This document shows, piece after piece, positions 15,508 to 24,082 of a stretch of 44,457 bases of DNA. Location: NCBI GenBank assembly GCA_021780755.1, contig JAJXYF010000006.1, positions 1-44,457 of the forward strand, written 5' to 3'. The stretch comes from Deltaproteobacteria bacterium (GTDB lineage Bacteria > Desulfobacterota > Binatia > Binatales > Binataceae). The notes beneath the pieces were generated by a model. That model was not told the origin of the DNA, searched no databases, and saw only the letters and a program-made list of their open reading frames with translations. Each line of letters begins with the position of its first letter. The stretch's first letter is position 1. The translations under genes were made by a program, and so were the position numbers.

Positions 15508-16737
15508 CTATATGATCTTCATCGCCCGCAAGCTGTTCCGTTCAGCCGCGCCAATCCCCAACTCCTCTAAAATCTCTTCTGTATGCTCGCCCAGCCTTGC
15601 GGCGCGCGTGCGGACCCGAATAGGCGTCCGTGAAAATTTTGCTGCCGGGCCGGTTAGAGGCACGGTCTTGCCGTCTTCTTGCTCAATCGGCTGCAACATA
15701 TCGCGCTCAATCACATGGGGATTGGCAGCCGCTTCGGCGTAGGTGCGTACTGCGGCCGCCGGGATGCCCGCCTTGGCGAATTCGCGCTCCACGTCACCGA
15801 CTGTTTGCGTCTTCATCCATGCCGCAACCGCCGCGTCAGTTTGGTCGCGATGCTGATGGCGCGCCGCCATCGTAGCAAAGCGCGGATCATTGAGCATGTC
15901 CGGCCGTCCGATTATTTTCGTTAGCGCGCGCCAATGCGGTTCGAGCAGCACCGCGAGGAAGACATGCCCGTCGGTGCATTCGAATGCGTCCACCGGCGCG
16001 CTGAACAACGATCGATTCCCAATTCGCGGCATGGGGTGACCGATCGCGCCGAGCGTGAGGTAGCCATTCGATTGGAACAGGATCGAATCCATCAGCGACA
16101 CATCGATATGCTGCCCTTCGCCGGTCGCATTGCGATGGCGCAGCGCCGCGAGTGCGGCAAGTGCGCCGTGCAAACCGGCAAGGTCGTCGCCCAGATAGGT
16201 CGCACAGCGCACCGGGCCGCCCTCCGGCGATCCGTTGAGCGACATGAAGCCGGATGCCGCCTCGGCTACTGGATCGTAACCGGGCCGATCATGGTCAGTA
16301 CCGAACTGCCCGAAACCGCTGATCGACACATAGACGATATCGGGTTTGATCGCCCGGCAATCTTCGTAACCGATACCCCACTTGTCGAACGTACCCGGCC
16401 GGAAGTTCTGCACGACGATATCTGATCGCGCGGCGAGCTTCAGGAAAAGTTCACGACCGGCGGGAGCGCGCAGATCCAGTGTCAGGCTGCGCTTGTTGCG
16501 ATTCACCGTCGCGTGCAGGAAGCTAACGCGGCTGCCTTCGCCCGTCACAAAAGGACCGACTCGCCGCCCGACCTCCCCTTCGGTCGCCTCGACCTTGATG
16601 ACGTCTGCCCCAAGGTCCGCGAACATGCATCCGCACATCGGGCCTGCCCAACTGGTGGTCGCCTCGAGCACACGGATTCCCTGCAATGGTCCCGCGAGAT
16701 CCCGCCGTGCGTCACGATAGAAGTCTTGCTTCTGCAT
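15508..16737 (-). CDS. Family III CoA transferase (CaiB/BaiF)
   Basis: This 409-aa protein is a typical class III CoA transferase, which moves CoA between carboxylic acids through a mixed anhydride on an active-site Asp. Key blocks are the N-terminal PLQGIRVLEATTSWAGPM, FADLGADVIKVEATEGE, NRNKRSLTLDLRAPAG, the region before the catalytic Asp (GYDPVAEAASGFMSLNG then YLGDDLAGLHGALAALAAL), GEGQHIDVSLMDSILF, and the C-terminal TRAARLGEHTEEILEELG. AGGAAA lies about 11 bases before the ATG. With the two flavoenzymes it may form a small degradation pathway for an aromatic, steroid or fatty acid. The substrate is not readable. Confidence 0.92.
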   Translation of the reverse strand: MQKQDFYRDARRDLAGPLQGIRVLEATTSWAGPMCGCMFADLGADVIKVEATEGEVGRRVGPFVTGEGSRVSFLHATVNRNKRSLTLDLRAPAGRELFLKLAARSDIVVQNFRPGTFDKWGIGYEDCRAIKPDIVYVSISGFGQFGTDHDRPGYDPVAEAASGFMSLNGSPEGGPVRCATYLGDDLAGLHGALAALAALRHRNATGEGQHIDVSLMDSILFQSNGYLTLGAIGHPMPRIGNRSLFSAPVDAFECTDGHVFLAVLLEPHWRALTKIIGRPDMLNDPRFATMAARHQHRDQTDAAVAAWMKTQTVGDVEREFAKAGIPAAAVRTYAEAAANPHVIERDMLQPIEQEDGKTVPLTGPAAKFSRTPIRVRTRAARLGEHTEEILEELGIGAAERNSLRAMKII

Positions 16738-17409
16738 TTGGTTATTTCCTAATCACGTGAGGTTGTGGGCTATCCCGGGCGGCCGACCAATTCTATGAGT
16801 TTTAGGAAATGATAGCGCACCACTTCTCGATGGAAAGATGCCGTGCGAGCAAATGGATAGTCGAGAGCCTTGGCGATTAGCCCGCCCAAAAGCCGCGAGA
16901 TCGGCATAACGCGTGGATGTAGGTCGGTTGGAAGGCAGAGAAGGCAGTATGCGTATAGGTCGCGCGCTGCGCATGTCTTGCGGCACGCATCTCGTGCCCA
17001 ACGGCGATGCCGGAAACGATGATGGTGAAGGACGTCCTGACCGACGGCTGCGAGGGCTCCTTTGCCCCGGAAGTAAACATTGGCCGCGCCATTCACGTTC
17101 CAGCCGCGCTTGAGCCGGAAGGATGCTTCCAGCTCGCTCAGCGCGGTCGCCTCACTCTCCGACTCGCGAAGCTCGAATTGAGCCCAGTTCTCTCCGCTAA
17201 TAGACCTGGAACGTCGTTGAGGTTGGTTGCCCGCCACGCTTCGCCCTCCGCATCCAAAGCCCGCGATCCCCCACTCACGGGGCTTTTTCTGTTAAGAGCT
17301 TACTCACTGGTCAGGCTGTGCGCTATCGCAAGTGCGGGCACGGCCCGGAGGACGGAAGTTAAGGCACCGGGCCCGTTCCCGACGGAAACGCACTGCGACA
17401 TCTTTGCTG
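16738..17409. other. Long stretch without a recognisable gene
   Basis: Open frames exist on both strands (for example minus 16770-17237 and plus 17007-17507), but none shows a known motif, a good ribosome binding site, or a composition I would trust. I see no RNA gene, terminator or repeat. It is probably decayed sequence, like the remnants that follow. Confidence 0.4.
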
Positions 17410-17680
17410 CTAGGATTCCTCGCGGAGAGGTCGCTCCAGATGGCGAAGCAGACGCTGCAGCTCTTCCTGAGGATTTCTGGCACCAATCTGTCGACCAGAT
17501 CCGGTAAATGTTCCACTGATGTCGCTCGAGGACCTCTTAGACGATCGCGATCACACGCGGCGCGGCTCGAATGGTAGCTTGCGCCGTCGCACTCGATCCC
17601 GAGCACGAAACCGCTGCGCTTGGGGTCAAATTTCGCGAATCCTCTCTGCGCGCGATTCCCTATGTCCAACCCCATGCGAT
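17410..17680 (-). pseudogene. Remnant of REase_MTES_1575-type nuclease tail (DUF4011 helicase-like)
   Basis: In three successive minus-strand frames the sequence reads VLGIECDGASYHSSRAA.DRDRLR, then EVLERHQWNIYRIWSTDW, then NPQEELQRLLRHLERPLREE and a stop at 17410. The pattern ECDG..YH and the IWSTDW block are typical of the Vsr/DUF559-like nuclease domain at the end of large DUF4011-type helicases found in defence islands. At least two indels break it and the helicase part is absent. It is a fossil. Confidence 0.6.
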
Positions 17681-17836
17681 CGGAGATGTGCCGATTGGTG
17701 GGTCGGAGCGTTCAGGGGCAGGACTTTCGCTCGGCCACAAAGAGTGCCGAGTCCGCTTGCCATCTGGCCTTGTCAGAGCGATGTGTGCTGAGGACGGCCG
17801 GAACGCCAAAGTCGCGGCCAGAGAAGGAGAATCGAG

Positions 17837-18159
17837 ATGAGCATCGAAACTGAACCGACGCGGGAGAATCAATCGCCAGCGAGGCGTCAGCTTCCGCCAG
17901 GAAAAAGACCGCGGCAGCCAAGCCGAAGGGCGCACCTGCATCGAAGACCAGGAAGACCGCAGGTCGGCCAGCGCGGTCATCGCGCGCGAAGCCAGATGGC
18001 GAGAAGTTGATCTGCCGGTATTGTGGCAGCGATGATCTCGCTCCGTCGTTCAGGAGGAGGAAGGACACGCGCTGCCGCGCCTGCTTCAAGCAGCGCTACG
18101 GTTCGGCCGCACGCAATCAGAAGGCCGTGCGCACGCGCAAGGTGAAGACTGCGAAGTAG
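17837..18159 (+). pseudogene. Basic Ala/Lys-rich protein with C-terminal zinc ribbon, frameshifted
   Basis: AAGGAG at 17824-17829 lies well before the ATG at 17837, giving MSIETEPTRENQSP. At about 17851-17881 the likely continuation moves to another frame. That frame reads ASASARKKTAAAKPKGAPAS, a histone-H1-like tail, then ICRYCGSDD and CRACFKQRYGS (two CxxC pairs, a zinc ribbon), ending KVKTAK at 18159. Repair of one base gives about 107 residues. The composition suggests nucleic-acid binding. The C-terminal frame has no start of its own because a TGA at 17851 closes it. The frameshift is either real or an assembly error. The family is unrecognised. Confidence 0.5.
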
Positions 18160-18184
18160 TTCGCGCGGTAGAAATGGAATTGAG

Positions 18185-18213
18185 GGCCGGGCTCCGCGAG
18201 GGGCCCGGCCTTT
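18185..18213 (+). terminator. Rho-independent terminator
   Basis: GGCCGGGC (18185-18192) pairs with GCCCGGCC (18203-18210) around a 10-base loop and is followed by TTT. It lies 26 bases after the stop of the zinc-ribbon gene and is well placed to end its transcript. The T tract is short. Confidence 0.6.
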
Positions 18214-18260
18214 CCCGTGTGTTCAGACAATGAACGGACCTCGAGTTTATCAGAGATGAA

Positions 18261-18519
18261 TCAGCGGAGGCCGAGTGCCTGCTCCTGCGCATTCCAGAGC
18301 AGCGGCAGGTCGACCCGACGCATGAGACTGAAGACCCTGAGATCGGGCGGCTGGTGGCCTTCGGCGATCGCCTCGATGATCCGCGGCGACAGGAAGCCCA
18401 GCCGCAGCAACCGCCGCACCGAGCGCTTATCCAGGTGCTCCCGTCGCGCGATCTCATCAACCGAATTGACCTCTTTCCAGATCAGCTCGAGCGCCCATCG
18501 GCGTGCGCGGGCGACCTGT
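18261..18519 (-). pseudogene. Serine recombinase C-terminal fragment, cut by IS
   Basis: The minus-strand frame ending at 18261 reads VARARRWALELIWKEV, EIARREHLDKRSVRRLLRLG, FLSPRIIEAIAEGHQPPDL and LPLLWNAQEQALGLR. This is the C-terminal helix-turn-helix tail of large serine recombinases (resolvase/invertase type) common in proteobacterial islands. The catalytic domain is gone: the IS at 18520 begins exactly where the upstream part should continue. A second fragment of the same family is at 33751-34254. Confidence 0.65.
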
Positions 18520-18538
18520 TGTCCCTACCAAAAATTTC
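18520..18538 (+). repeat. Terminal inverted repeat, right end of IS
   Basis: TGTCCCTACCAAAAATTTC matches the opposite IS end (19803-19821, reverse complement) at 16 of 19 positions by eye. Confidence 0.75.
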
Positions 18539-18726
18539 ATCTGAGCCGGAATTTGAGCCCGTGCATGAATTGACGCTGAATTGGGGTGAGAAGTGAAGCG
18601 GGACTGCGATCTAAACCAAAGGCAATCTTCGATCCCACAGGCGAGATCGCAGGAGCTCTTATCGCGCGATCTTCGGACGAGTGGAACAGCGGACGCGCAA
18701 CCTTGAGGAACAGCAAACGGTTCTGA

Positions 18727-19749
18727 TCAGGCGGCGAGACGTTCGTAACGGTGATGCAAACCCCTCACTTGCGGGATAGCGACGACTCTCCCGTTCCTGG
18801 GCGGCATGACCGGGCGTGGGTCTGGGCAATCTTTGTCGAGTGAGAGATAGGTGCGCGTTTGGTGGTAGTAGTCGATATATGTTGAGAGAACGCGGCGCAG
18901 ATGGCGTTCGTTGAAGATCACGAAATGGTCGAGACACTCGCGGCGAATCGAACCGATGACGCGCTCTACGTATGCATTCTGCCAAGGTGATCGCACCGCG
19001 CTGACAACCTCGATGATTCCCATCGCATCGACTTGCTTGCGGAAGTTCTCGCCATACGAGGAATCGCGATCGCGCAGCAGATAGCGTGGAGCGGTGTCCC
19101 ATGGGAATGCGTCGGTCACCTGACGCGCTAACCAGCCTGCGGTCGGATACCGCATAACATCAAAGCGCACAATCGTCCTGCGATCGTGGGCCAGAATGAT
19201 CATCACATACAGCAGACGAAACGATGCGGATGCCACGACGAACATGTCGATCGCGGCGATACCCGCCACCTGATTGCGCAGGAAGCTACGCCACGTCGGC
19301 GAAGGCGTCCCTCGTCTTCGCACCATGTACTTGGCAACCGTCGCTTGACTGATTTCGATGCCGAGCTTGAGCAATTCGCCGTGGATTCGGGGTGCGCCCC
19401 AGAGCGGGTTGGCGGCGTTCATCTGCCAAATCAAATCTCGAACTTCGCGCTCTACTGATGGCCGTCCTGATCTCGAACGCCAGCGCCAAAACAGGCGAAA
19501 CCCCTGACGGTGCCATTGGACGACGGTGGCCGGCTTGACCAACACCATCGTGTCCAGACAGCGCGGCCATAACCGGTAGAGCCAGACCCACGCCAGGCGA
19601 TCGATCGTAAACAGTCGGGGCCGACCCGGCCGTTGGCGCCGCAGTACGTGCAGCTGATGACGGAGAGCGAGGTTCTCCAATTCCAAAACAGCCCGGCTAC
19701 GGAATCGGCGGGCAATAGCCGCGACGATGGAACGCAGATGCTTAAGCAT
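18727..19749 (-). CDS. IS transposase with integrase core (DDE)
   Basis: This 340-aa transposase is apparently intact. The N-terminal part has LELENLALRHQLHVLRRQRP and the block AANPLWGAPRIHGELLKLG. The rve core has the three catalytic acids: D in IAAIDMFVV, D in LLRDRDSSYG, E in NAYVERVIGSIRRE. The C-terminal YYHQTRTYLSLDKDCP and HHRYERLAA are typical. Length and the complete triad suggest activity. The other four copies in the window are broken. The family is related to the IS3/IS481-type integrase-core transposases, but I cannot fix the IS family from sequence alone. Confidence 0.85.
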   Translation of the reverse strand: MLKHLRSIVAAIARRFRSRAVLELENLALRHQLHVLRRQRPGRPRLFTIDRLAWVWLYRLWPRCLDTMVLVKPATVVQWHRQGFRLFWRWRSRSGRPSVEREVRDLIWQMNAANPLWGAPRIHGELLKLGIEISQATVAKYMVRRRGTPSPTWRSFLRNQVAGIAAIDMFVVASASFRLLYVMIILAHDRRTIVRFDVMRYPTAGWLARQVTDAFPWDTAPRYLLRDRDSSYGENFRKQVDAMGIIEVVSAVRSPWQNAYVERVIGSIRRECLDHFVIFNERHLRRVLSTYIDYYHQTRTYLSLDKDCPDPRPVMPPRNGRVVAIPQVRGLHHRYERLAA

Positions 19750-19802
19750 GCCGAGAACACTATGGCGGTCGATCCCAAAACTCTAGACTTTTCACCGCTT
19801 TC

Positions 19803-19821
19803 GGAGTTTTTGGTAGGTACA
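19803..19821 (-). repeat. Terminal inverted repeat, left end of IS
   Basis: Read on the minus strand this is TGTACCTACCAAAAACTCC. It matches the left end of the IS fragment at 10946, which gives an independent check on the boundary. Confidence 0.75.
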
Positions 19822-20035
19822 TGCTTTCAGCGCGCGATTGAGATTGCGCGCAAGCAGAACACGAAATCCTATGAACTGCGGGCGACGATGAGTCTCGCGC
19901 GATTGTTTCGCGATACCGGCCGTCGCGACGAAGCGCGCATGATGCTTGCCGACATCTACGGCTGGTTCACCGAGGGCTTCGACACCCCCCGACCTCAAAG
20001 ACGCCAAAGCCCTGCTGGATGAACTGCGCGCGTAA
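19822..20035 (+). pseudogene. C-terminal tail of a cyclase/AAA/TPR gene, cut by IS
   Basis: The sequence reads FQRAIEIARKQNTKSYELRA, TMSLARLFRDTGRRDEARMM, LADIYGWFTEGFDT and, after one extra C in a C6 run (19984-19989), DLKDAKALLDELRA and a stop. It matches the last 70 residues of the protein at 20052-23312 closely (SLARLLVSQGRRDEACTM, EIYNWFTEGFDT, LLDELVV). The IS took the place of everything upstream. It is the first member of what was a tandem array of three related genes. Confidence 0.75.
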
Positions 20036-20051
20036 AGAGAGGACGAACGAG

Positions 20052-23000
20052 ATGCGCTGCGCGAAGTGCAAAACAGAGAACCCTGACGGGCTGAAGTTTT
20101 GCAACGAATGTGGCGCAGCCTTTCAAATCCTTTGCGCATCGTGCGGCTTTGAGAACGCCCCGGCCGCCAAATTCTGCGGCAAATGCGGCGCCGCCGTCAC
20201 CGCGCCAGTTAGTATTCAGTCTTCCGAGACACCGCCGATTCAGCCGCCGGAGGTGGCCGGCGAGCGACGGCATCTGACGGTGCTATTCTGCGACCTGGTC
20301 GGCTCGACCGCGATCGCCGCGCGGCTCGACCCCGAGCAATGGCGCGAGACGCTCGCCGGATTCCATCGCGCGGCCACCGTTGCGATCACGCGCTTCGACG
20401 GCCACGTCGCAAAATATCTCGGCGACGGCATAATGGCTTATTTCGGCTGGCCCGCCGCGCACGACAACGACGCCGAGCGCGCCGCCCGCGCCGGCCTCGC
20501 GCTGCTCGACGCGATTGCCAGGCTCAACGAGCAGCCCGGCCACGCCCAACTGTCCGCACGGGTCGGGATCGATTCGGGCCTGGTGGTAATCGCCAAAGGC
20601 GCGGGCAGCGCGGCAGAGGTCTTCGGCGAGGTGCCCAACATCGCGTCGCGCGTGCAGGAAACCGCCGCACCGGGCACCGTCGCGATAACCGGCGCAACGC
20701 AGCGGTTGGTCGCGGGCCTGTTCGTCGTCGAGGATTGCGGTGCGCGGGAACTCAAGGGCATCGAACGGCCGCTCCAGCTTTATCGGGTAGTCCGGCCGAG
20801 CGGAATGCGCGGACGCTTTTCCGCGACCGCCGCGACGCGCGGGATGACGCCCTTCGTCGGGCGCGAGGACGAACTGCGCTCGCTGCTGAACCGCTGGGAG
20901 CGCGTCCTCGGGGGCGACGGTCAGGTCGTCACGATTATTGGTGAAGCCGGCATTGGCAAATCGCGCCTCGTGCAGCGCTTTCGCGAAGAGCTCGCGGCGA
21001 CGCCCTTTACCTGGCTCGAATGTGCGACCGCGCCGTTTTTCCAGAACACGCCTTTTTACGCGGTCGCCGACATGCTGCAGCAGAGCTTTCACTGGGAGGC
21101 CAGCCACACCATCGAACAACGGCTGGCCGCACTGGAAGCGTCGCTCGGATTGGCCGGGCTCGATCCGAACGAGGCCGTGCCATTGATCGCGCCGCTGTTA
21201 GAGCTGCCGGTTGGTGACAAGTATCCGCCACTCTCGATGGCGCCGGAGCAGCAGCGCAAGCGTCTGCTCTCCACGCTCGTGGGTTGGACCTTCGGCGTCG
21301 CCAAAACTCAACCCCTGGTGATTGCGACTGAAGACCTGCACTGGGCCGATCCTTCGACGCTGGAATTGACGCAACTGCTGGTCGAACAGGGGGCGCCGAC
21401 ACGACTGCTGCTCCTTTATACTGCGAGGCCCGAGTTTCATGCGCCATGGCCGATGCGCGCACATCATACGCAAATCAACCTCAATCGGCTGACCGCAGGG
21501 AACGTGCGTACAATGGTCGCGCAGGTCGCCGCCAGGATTGCTCTCGCCGACGAGACCGTCGCGACGGTGGTCGAGCGCACCGGCGGGGTGCCGCTGTTCG
21601 TCGAGGAGTTGACCCGCGCGGTGCTCGAGAGCGGCGACGCAAAACTCACCGGGCGCGAGATTCCCGCGACGCTGCATGACTCCCTGATGGCGCGACTCGA
21701 TCGCCTGGGGTCGGCCAAGGAGGTCATCCAGGTCGGCGCCGTCATCGGCAGCGAATTTTCCTACGAACTGCTCCACGCGGTTCATCCGATCGATGAAGCC
21801 GATCTGCAAGCGTCGCTGCGCCGTCTCGCCGACGCGGAATTGCTCTACGTCCGCGGCATCGCGCCCGAGGCGACGTACCAGTTCAAGCACGCACTCATAC
21901 GAGATGCCGCCTACGAAGCGCTGCTCAAGAGCCGCCGCAAGGAATTGCATCTCATCGTCGCGCGCGTCATCGATGAGAAGTTCACTGCGCTCAAGGAAGC
22001 CCATCCCGAGGTACTCGCGCGCCACTGGACCGAAGCAGGCGAAACCGAACCGTCGATCACCGAATGGTCACGTGCCGGCAAATCTGCAGAAGCGCGCAAC
22101 GCGTTCCAGGAAGCGCAAGGGAGTTACCATCAAGCATTAGCGCTTCTGAGTCTGTTGCCCGAATCGCACGAACGTGACAATCGCGAATTGGAGCTCAGAC
22201 AGGCAGTCGTTCGAATGCTTTTCATCACCAAGGGCTATTCCGCGGCCGAAACGAGTGACGCGACTGAACTCGCCGCCGCATTGGCCGAAAAGAGTGGCAA
22301 CCTCAGGCAACTGATCAATTTATTGATCGCAAGAGGTGTCAATTCCACGATCTCGGGCGACTTATCCGGCGCGAGTGCGCTCGCCGACCGCGCGCTTGGG
22401 CTCGCCCTGCGCGAAGGCGGCCCCAGCAGTCTCGGACGTGCGCATATGCTCCAACTAATGGCGCATTTTTACCGCGGCGACCTCGCCGGCGGCGAGGAAC
22501 ATTTCATCGCGGGTATGCAGTTCTTCGACCACCCGAGTTTCAGGCGAGTTCCCGGGGTTGCCGTTGCTGCCTTCAATTACGGGAGTTGGTGTGCGTGGAT
22601 CCTGGGGAGCACCGACGTTGCTCGCGCGCGAATGGCCCGGATGCTGGCAGCAGTGAATACCGAAAACCCCTACGAGGGGGCATTCGCAGCGCATTTCGCC
22701 ACTCAACTCCAGGGTTGGATAGGAGAATACGAGCGAGCTGAGGCTACGGCAGATCGAGGGCTCAAGCTATCGGAAGAAAATCAATTTCCGTATCTGGCGG
22801 GAGTATGTCGGTTATCTCTTGGTCAAGCGCGGGTGCGACTCGGCCACGCGGCCCAGGGTATCGGATTGATTCGCCAGGGAATGGCTGAATTGCATAGAAC
22901 CGAGTCGCGCGTGGGCATTACCCGGGAAGCCGCGTACCTGGCGGAGGCACTGGAGCGCGCCGGCGCCATCGTTGAAGCGCTCGAAGCAATCGAGCATGCG

Positions 23001-23312
23001 CTTCAGGCGAACCCGGAGGTCGAAGTATATCGACCGGAGACGCTTAGAATCCGAGGCGTGCTGTGGCTCAAACAAGGGAATACAGGACAAGCCGAGGCAG
23101 ATTTCCGCGATGCGATCGCGCTCGCACAATCGATGAGCGCCAAGGCTTGGGAACTGCGCTCGACCACCAGCCTCGCGCGGTTGCTCGTTTCACAAGGCCG
23201 CCGCGACGAGGCGTGCACGATGCTCGCCGAGATCTACAACTGGTTCACTGAGGGTTTCGACACCGCCGACCTCATCGATGCCAAATCCCTGTTGGACGAA
23301 CTGGTCGTGTAA
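20052..23312 (+). CDS. Adenylate/guanylate cyclase with AAA ATPase and TPR repeats
   Basis: A large signalling protein of about 1086 aa. Two zinc ribbons open it (Cys 3, 6, 17, 20 and 28, 31, 42, 45). Next is a class III cyclase domain (about 75-260) with the metal-binding Asp in LTVLFCDLVGSTA, the second in AKYLGDGIMAYFGWP, and PNIASRVQETA. A STAND-like AAA ATPase follows, with Walker A GEAGIGKSRL near 295 and Walker B-type TEDLHWADPS near 426. The rest, from about 650, is helical TPR-type repeats. Such proteins couple ligand or partner sensing in the ATPase/TPR part to cyclic nucleotide synthesis. The start at 20052 is preferred over 20019 because AGAGAGGA precedes it and the paralogue starts at the same residue. 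Whether it makes cAMP or cGMP is not clear. Confidence 0.88.
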   Translation: MRCAKCKTENPDGLKFCNECGAAFQILCASCGFENAPAAKFCGKCGAAVTAPVSIQSSETPPIQPPEVAGERRHLTVLFCDLVGSTAIAARLDPEQWRETLAGFHRAATVAITRFDGHVAKYLGDGIMAYFGWPAAHDNDAERAARAGLALLDAIARLNEQPGHAQLSARVGIDSGLVVIAKGAGSAAEVFGEVPNIASRVQETAAPGTVAITGATQRLVAGLFVVEDCGARELKGIERPLQLYRVVRPSGMRGRFSATAATRGMTPFVGREDELRSLLNRWERVLGGDGQVVTIIGEAGIGKSRLVQRFREELAATPFTWLECATAPFFQNTPFYAVADMLQQSFHWEASHTIEQRLAALEASLGLAGLDPNEAVPLIAPLLELPVGDKYPPLSMAPEQQRKRLLSTLVGWTFGVAKTQPLVIATEDLHWADPSTLELTQLLVEQGAPTRLLLLYTARPEFHAPWPMRAHHTQINLNRLTAGNVRTMVAQVAARIALADETVATVVERTGGVPLFVEELTRAVLESGDAKLTGREIPATLHDSLMARLDRLGSAKEVIQVGAVIGSEFSYELLHAVHPIDEADLQASLRRLADAELLYVRGIAPEATYQFKHALIRDAAYEALLKSRRKELHLIVARVIDEKFTALKEAHPEVLARHWTEAGETEPSITEWSRAGKSAEARNAFQEAQGSYHQALALLSLLPESHERDNRELELRQAVVRMLFITKGYSAAETSDATELAAALAEKSGNLRQLINLLIARGVNSTISGDLSGASALADRALGLALREGGPSSLGRAHMLQLMAHFYRGDLAGGEEHFIAGMQFFDHPSFRRVPGVAVAAFNYGSWCAWILGSTDVARARMARMLAAVNTENPYEGAFAAHFATQLQGWIGEYERAEATADRGLKLSEENQFPYLAGVCRLSLGQARVRLGHAAQGIGLIRQGMAELHRTESRVGITREAAYLAEALERAGAIVEALEAIEHALQANPEVEVYRPETLRIRGVLWLKQGNTGQAEADFRDAIALAQSMSAKAWELRSTTSLARLLVSQGRRDEACTMLAEIYNWFTEGFDTADLIDAKSLLDELVV

Positions 23313-23320
23313 AGGAACGA

Positions 23321-24082
23321 ATGCGCTGCACGAAGTGCAAAACAGAGAACCGGGACGGGCTGAAGTTTTGTAACGAATGTGGCGCGGCCTTCCAAATGCT
23401 ATGCGCTTCGTACGGTTTTGAGAACGCCCCGGCAGCCAAATTCTGCGGCAGATGCGGCGCGGTGCTCACTGCGCTGATTAGCACTCCGGTCTCCGCGACG
23501 CCGGCAATGCCGCCGGTCCGGGCGCGAGAAGTGGCGGGCGAGCGGCGTCATCTCACGGTGCTGTTCTCCGATCTCGTCGGATCGACAGCGATTGCGGCGC
23601 AGCTCGATCCCGAGGAATGGCGCGAGACCGTCAGCGAATACCATCGCCTGGCGGCGGACGCGATCACGCGCTTCGGCGGACACGTCGTGAAATACCTCGG
23701 CGACGGCGTGATGGCGTTGTTCGGGTGGCCGGCGGCGCACGACGACGACGCGGAGCGCGCGGCGCGGGCGGGATTGGAGATTATCGACGCCCTTGCGAAG
23801 CTCGACGAACTGCCCAGGCATACAAAACTAGCGGCGCGCGTGGGCATCGATTCGGGGCCGGTAGTGGTCGGCAAAGGCGCCGGCGGCGAGGTCGATGTCT
23901 TCGGCGATGCGGCAAATATCGCGGCGCGGGTGGAGACGGCGGCTGAACCCGGCACGGTGCTGATCACGGCGGCGACGCAGCGGCTGGTCTGGGGACTGTT
24001 CGCCGTGGAGGAGCGCGGTCCACAACAACTCAAGGGCATCGAGGTACCGATTCAGCTTTACCGCGCGCAAGTGGAGGCCTGA
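23321..24082 (+). pseudogene. Truncated cyclase paralogue (zinc ribbons and catalytic domain only)
   Basis: This 253-aa frame copies the first 250 residues of its neighbour: MRCTKCKTENRDGLKFCNEC, LTVLFSDLVGSTAIAAQLD, VVKYLGDGVMALFGWPAAHD, VFGDAANIAARVE. The catalytic metal-binding Asp residues remain. One ribbon Cys (31) is Tyr in CASYGF. The protein stops after IQLYRAQVEA, where its relative goes on into the AAA domain. The last codons and stop come from the neighbouring AsmA-like gene in antisense. Because the cyclase domain itself is whole, it could still be an active single-domain cyclase. It starts nine bases after the previous stop, with AAGGA upstream, so the two are probably co-transcribed. 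Confidence 0.75.

Larger units (their letters stand above)
18520..19821 (-). mobile_element. Complete 1302-bp IS with rve-type transposase
   Basis: The ends are imperfect inverted repeats: TGTCCCTACCAAAAATTTC on the plus strand at 18520, and TGTACCTACCAAAAACTCC at 19821 read on the minus strand. One transposase gene (18727-19749, minus) fills it. The element separates a recombinase fragment (left) from a cyclase gene tail (right), which are unrelated genes, and no target duplication is visible. It therefore probably mediated a deletion or replaced an earlier junction. Confidence 0.8.

Noticed and set aside
17007..17507. Plus-strand 166-codon open frame
   Set aside because: No ribosome binding site or motif, and its second half is antisense to the recognisable nuclease remnant at 17410-17680.
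23828..24061. C-terminal continuation of the AsmA-like frame
   Set aside because: It is antisense to the conserved cyclase domain of 23321-24082, so it is not native sequence of that gene.
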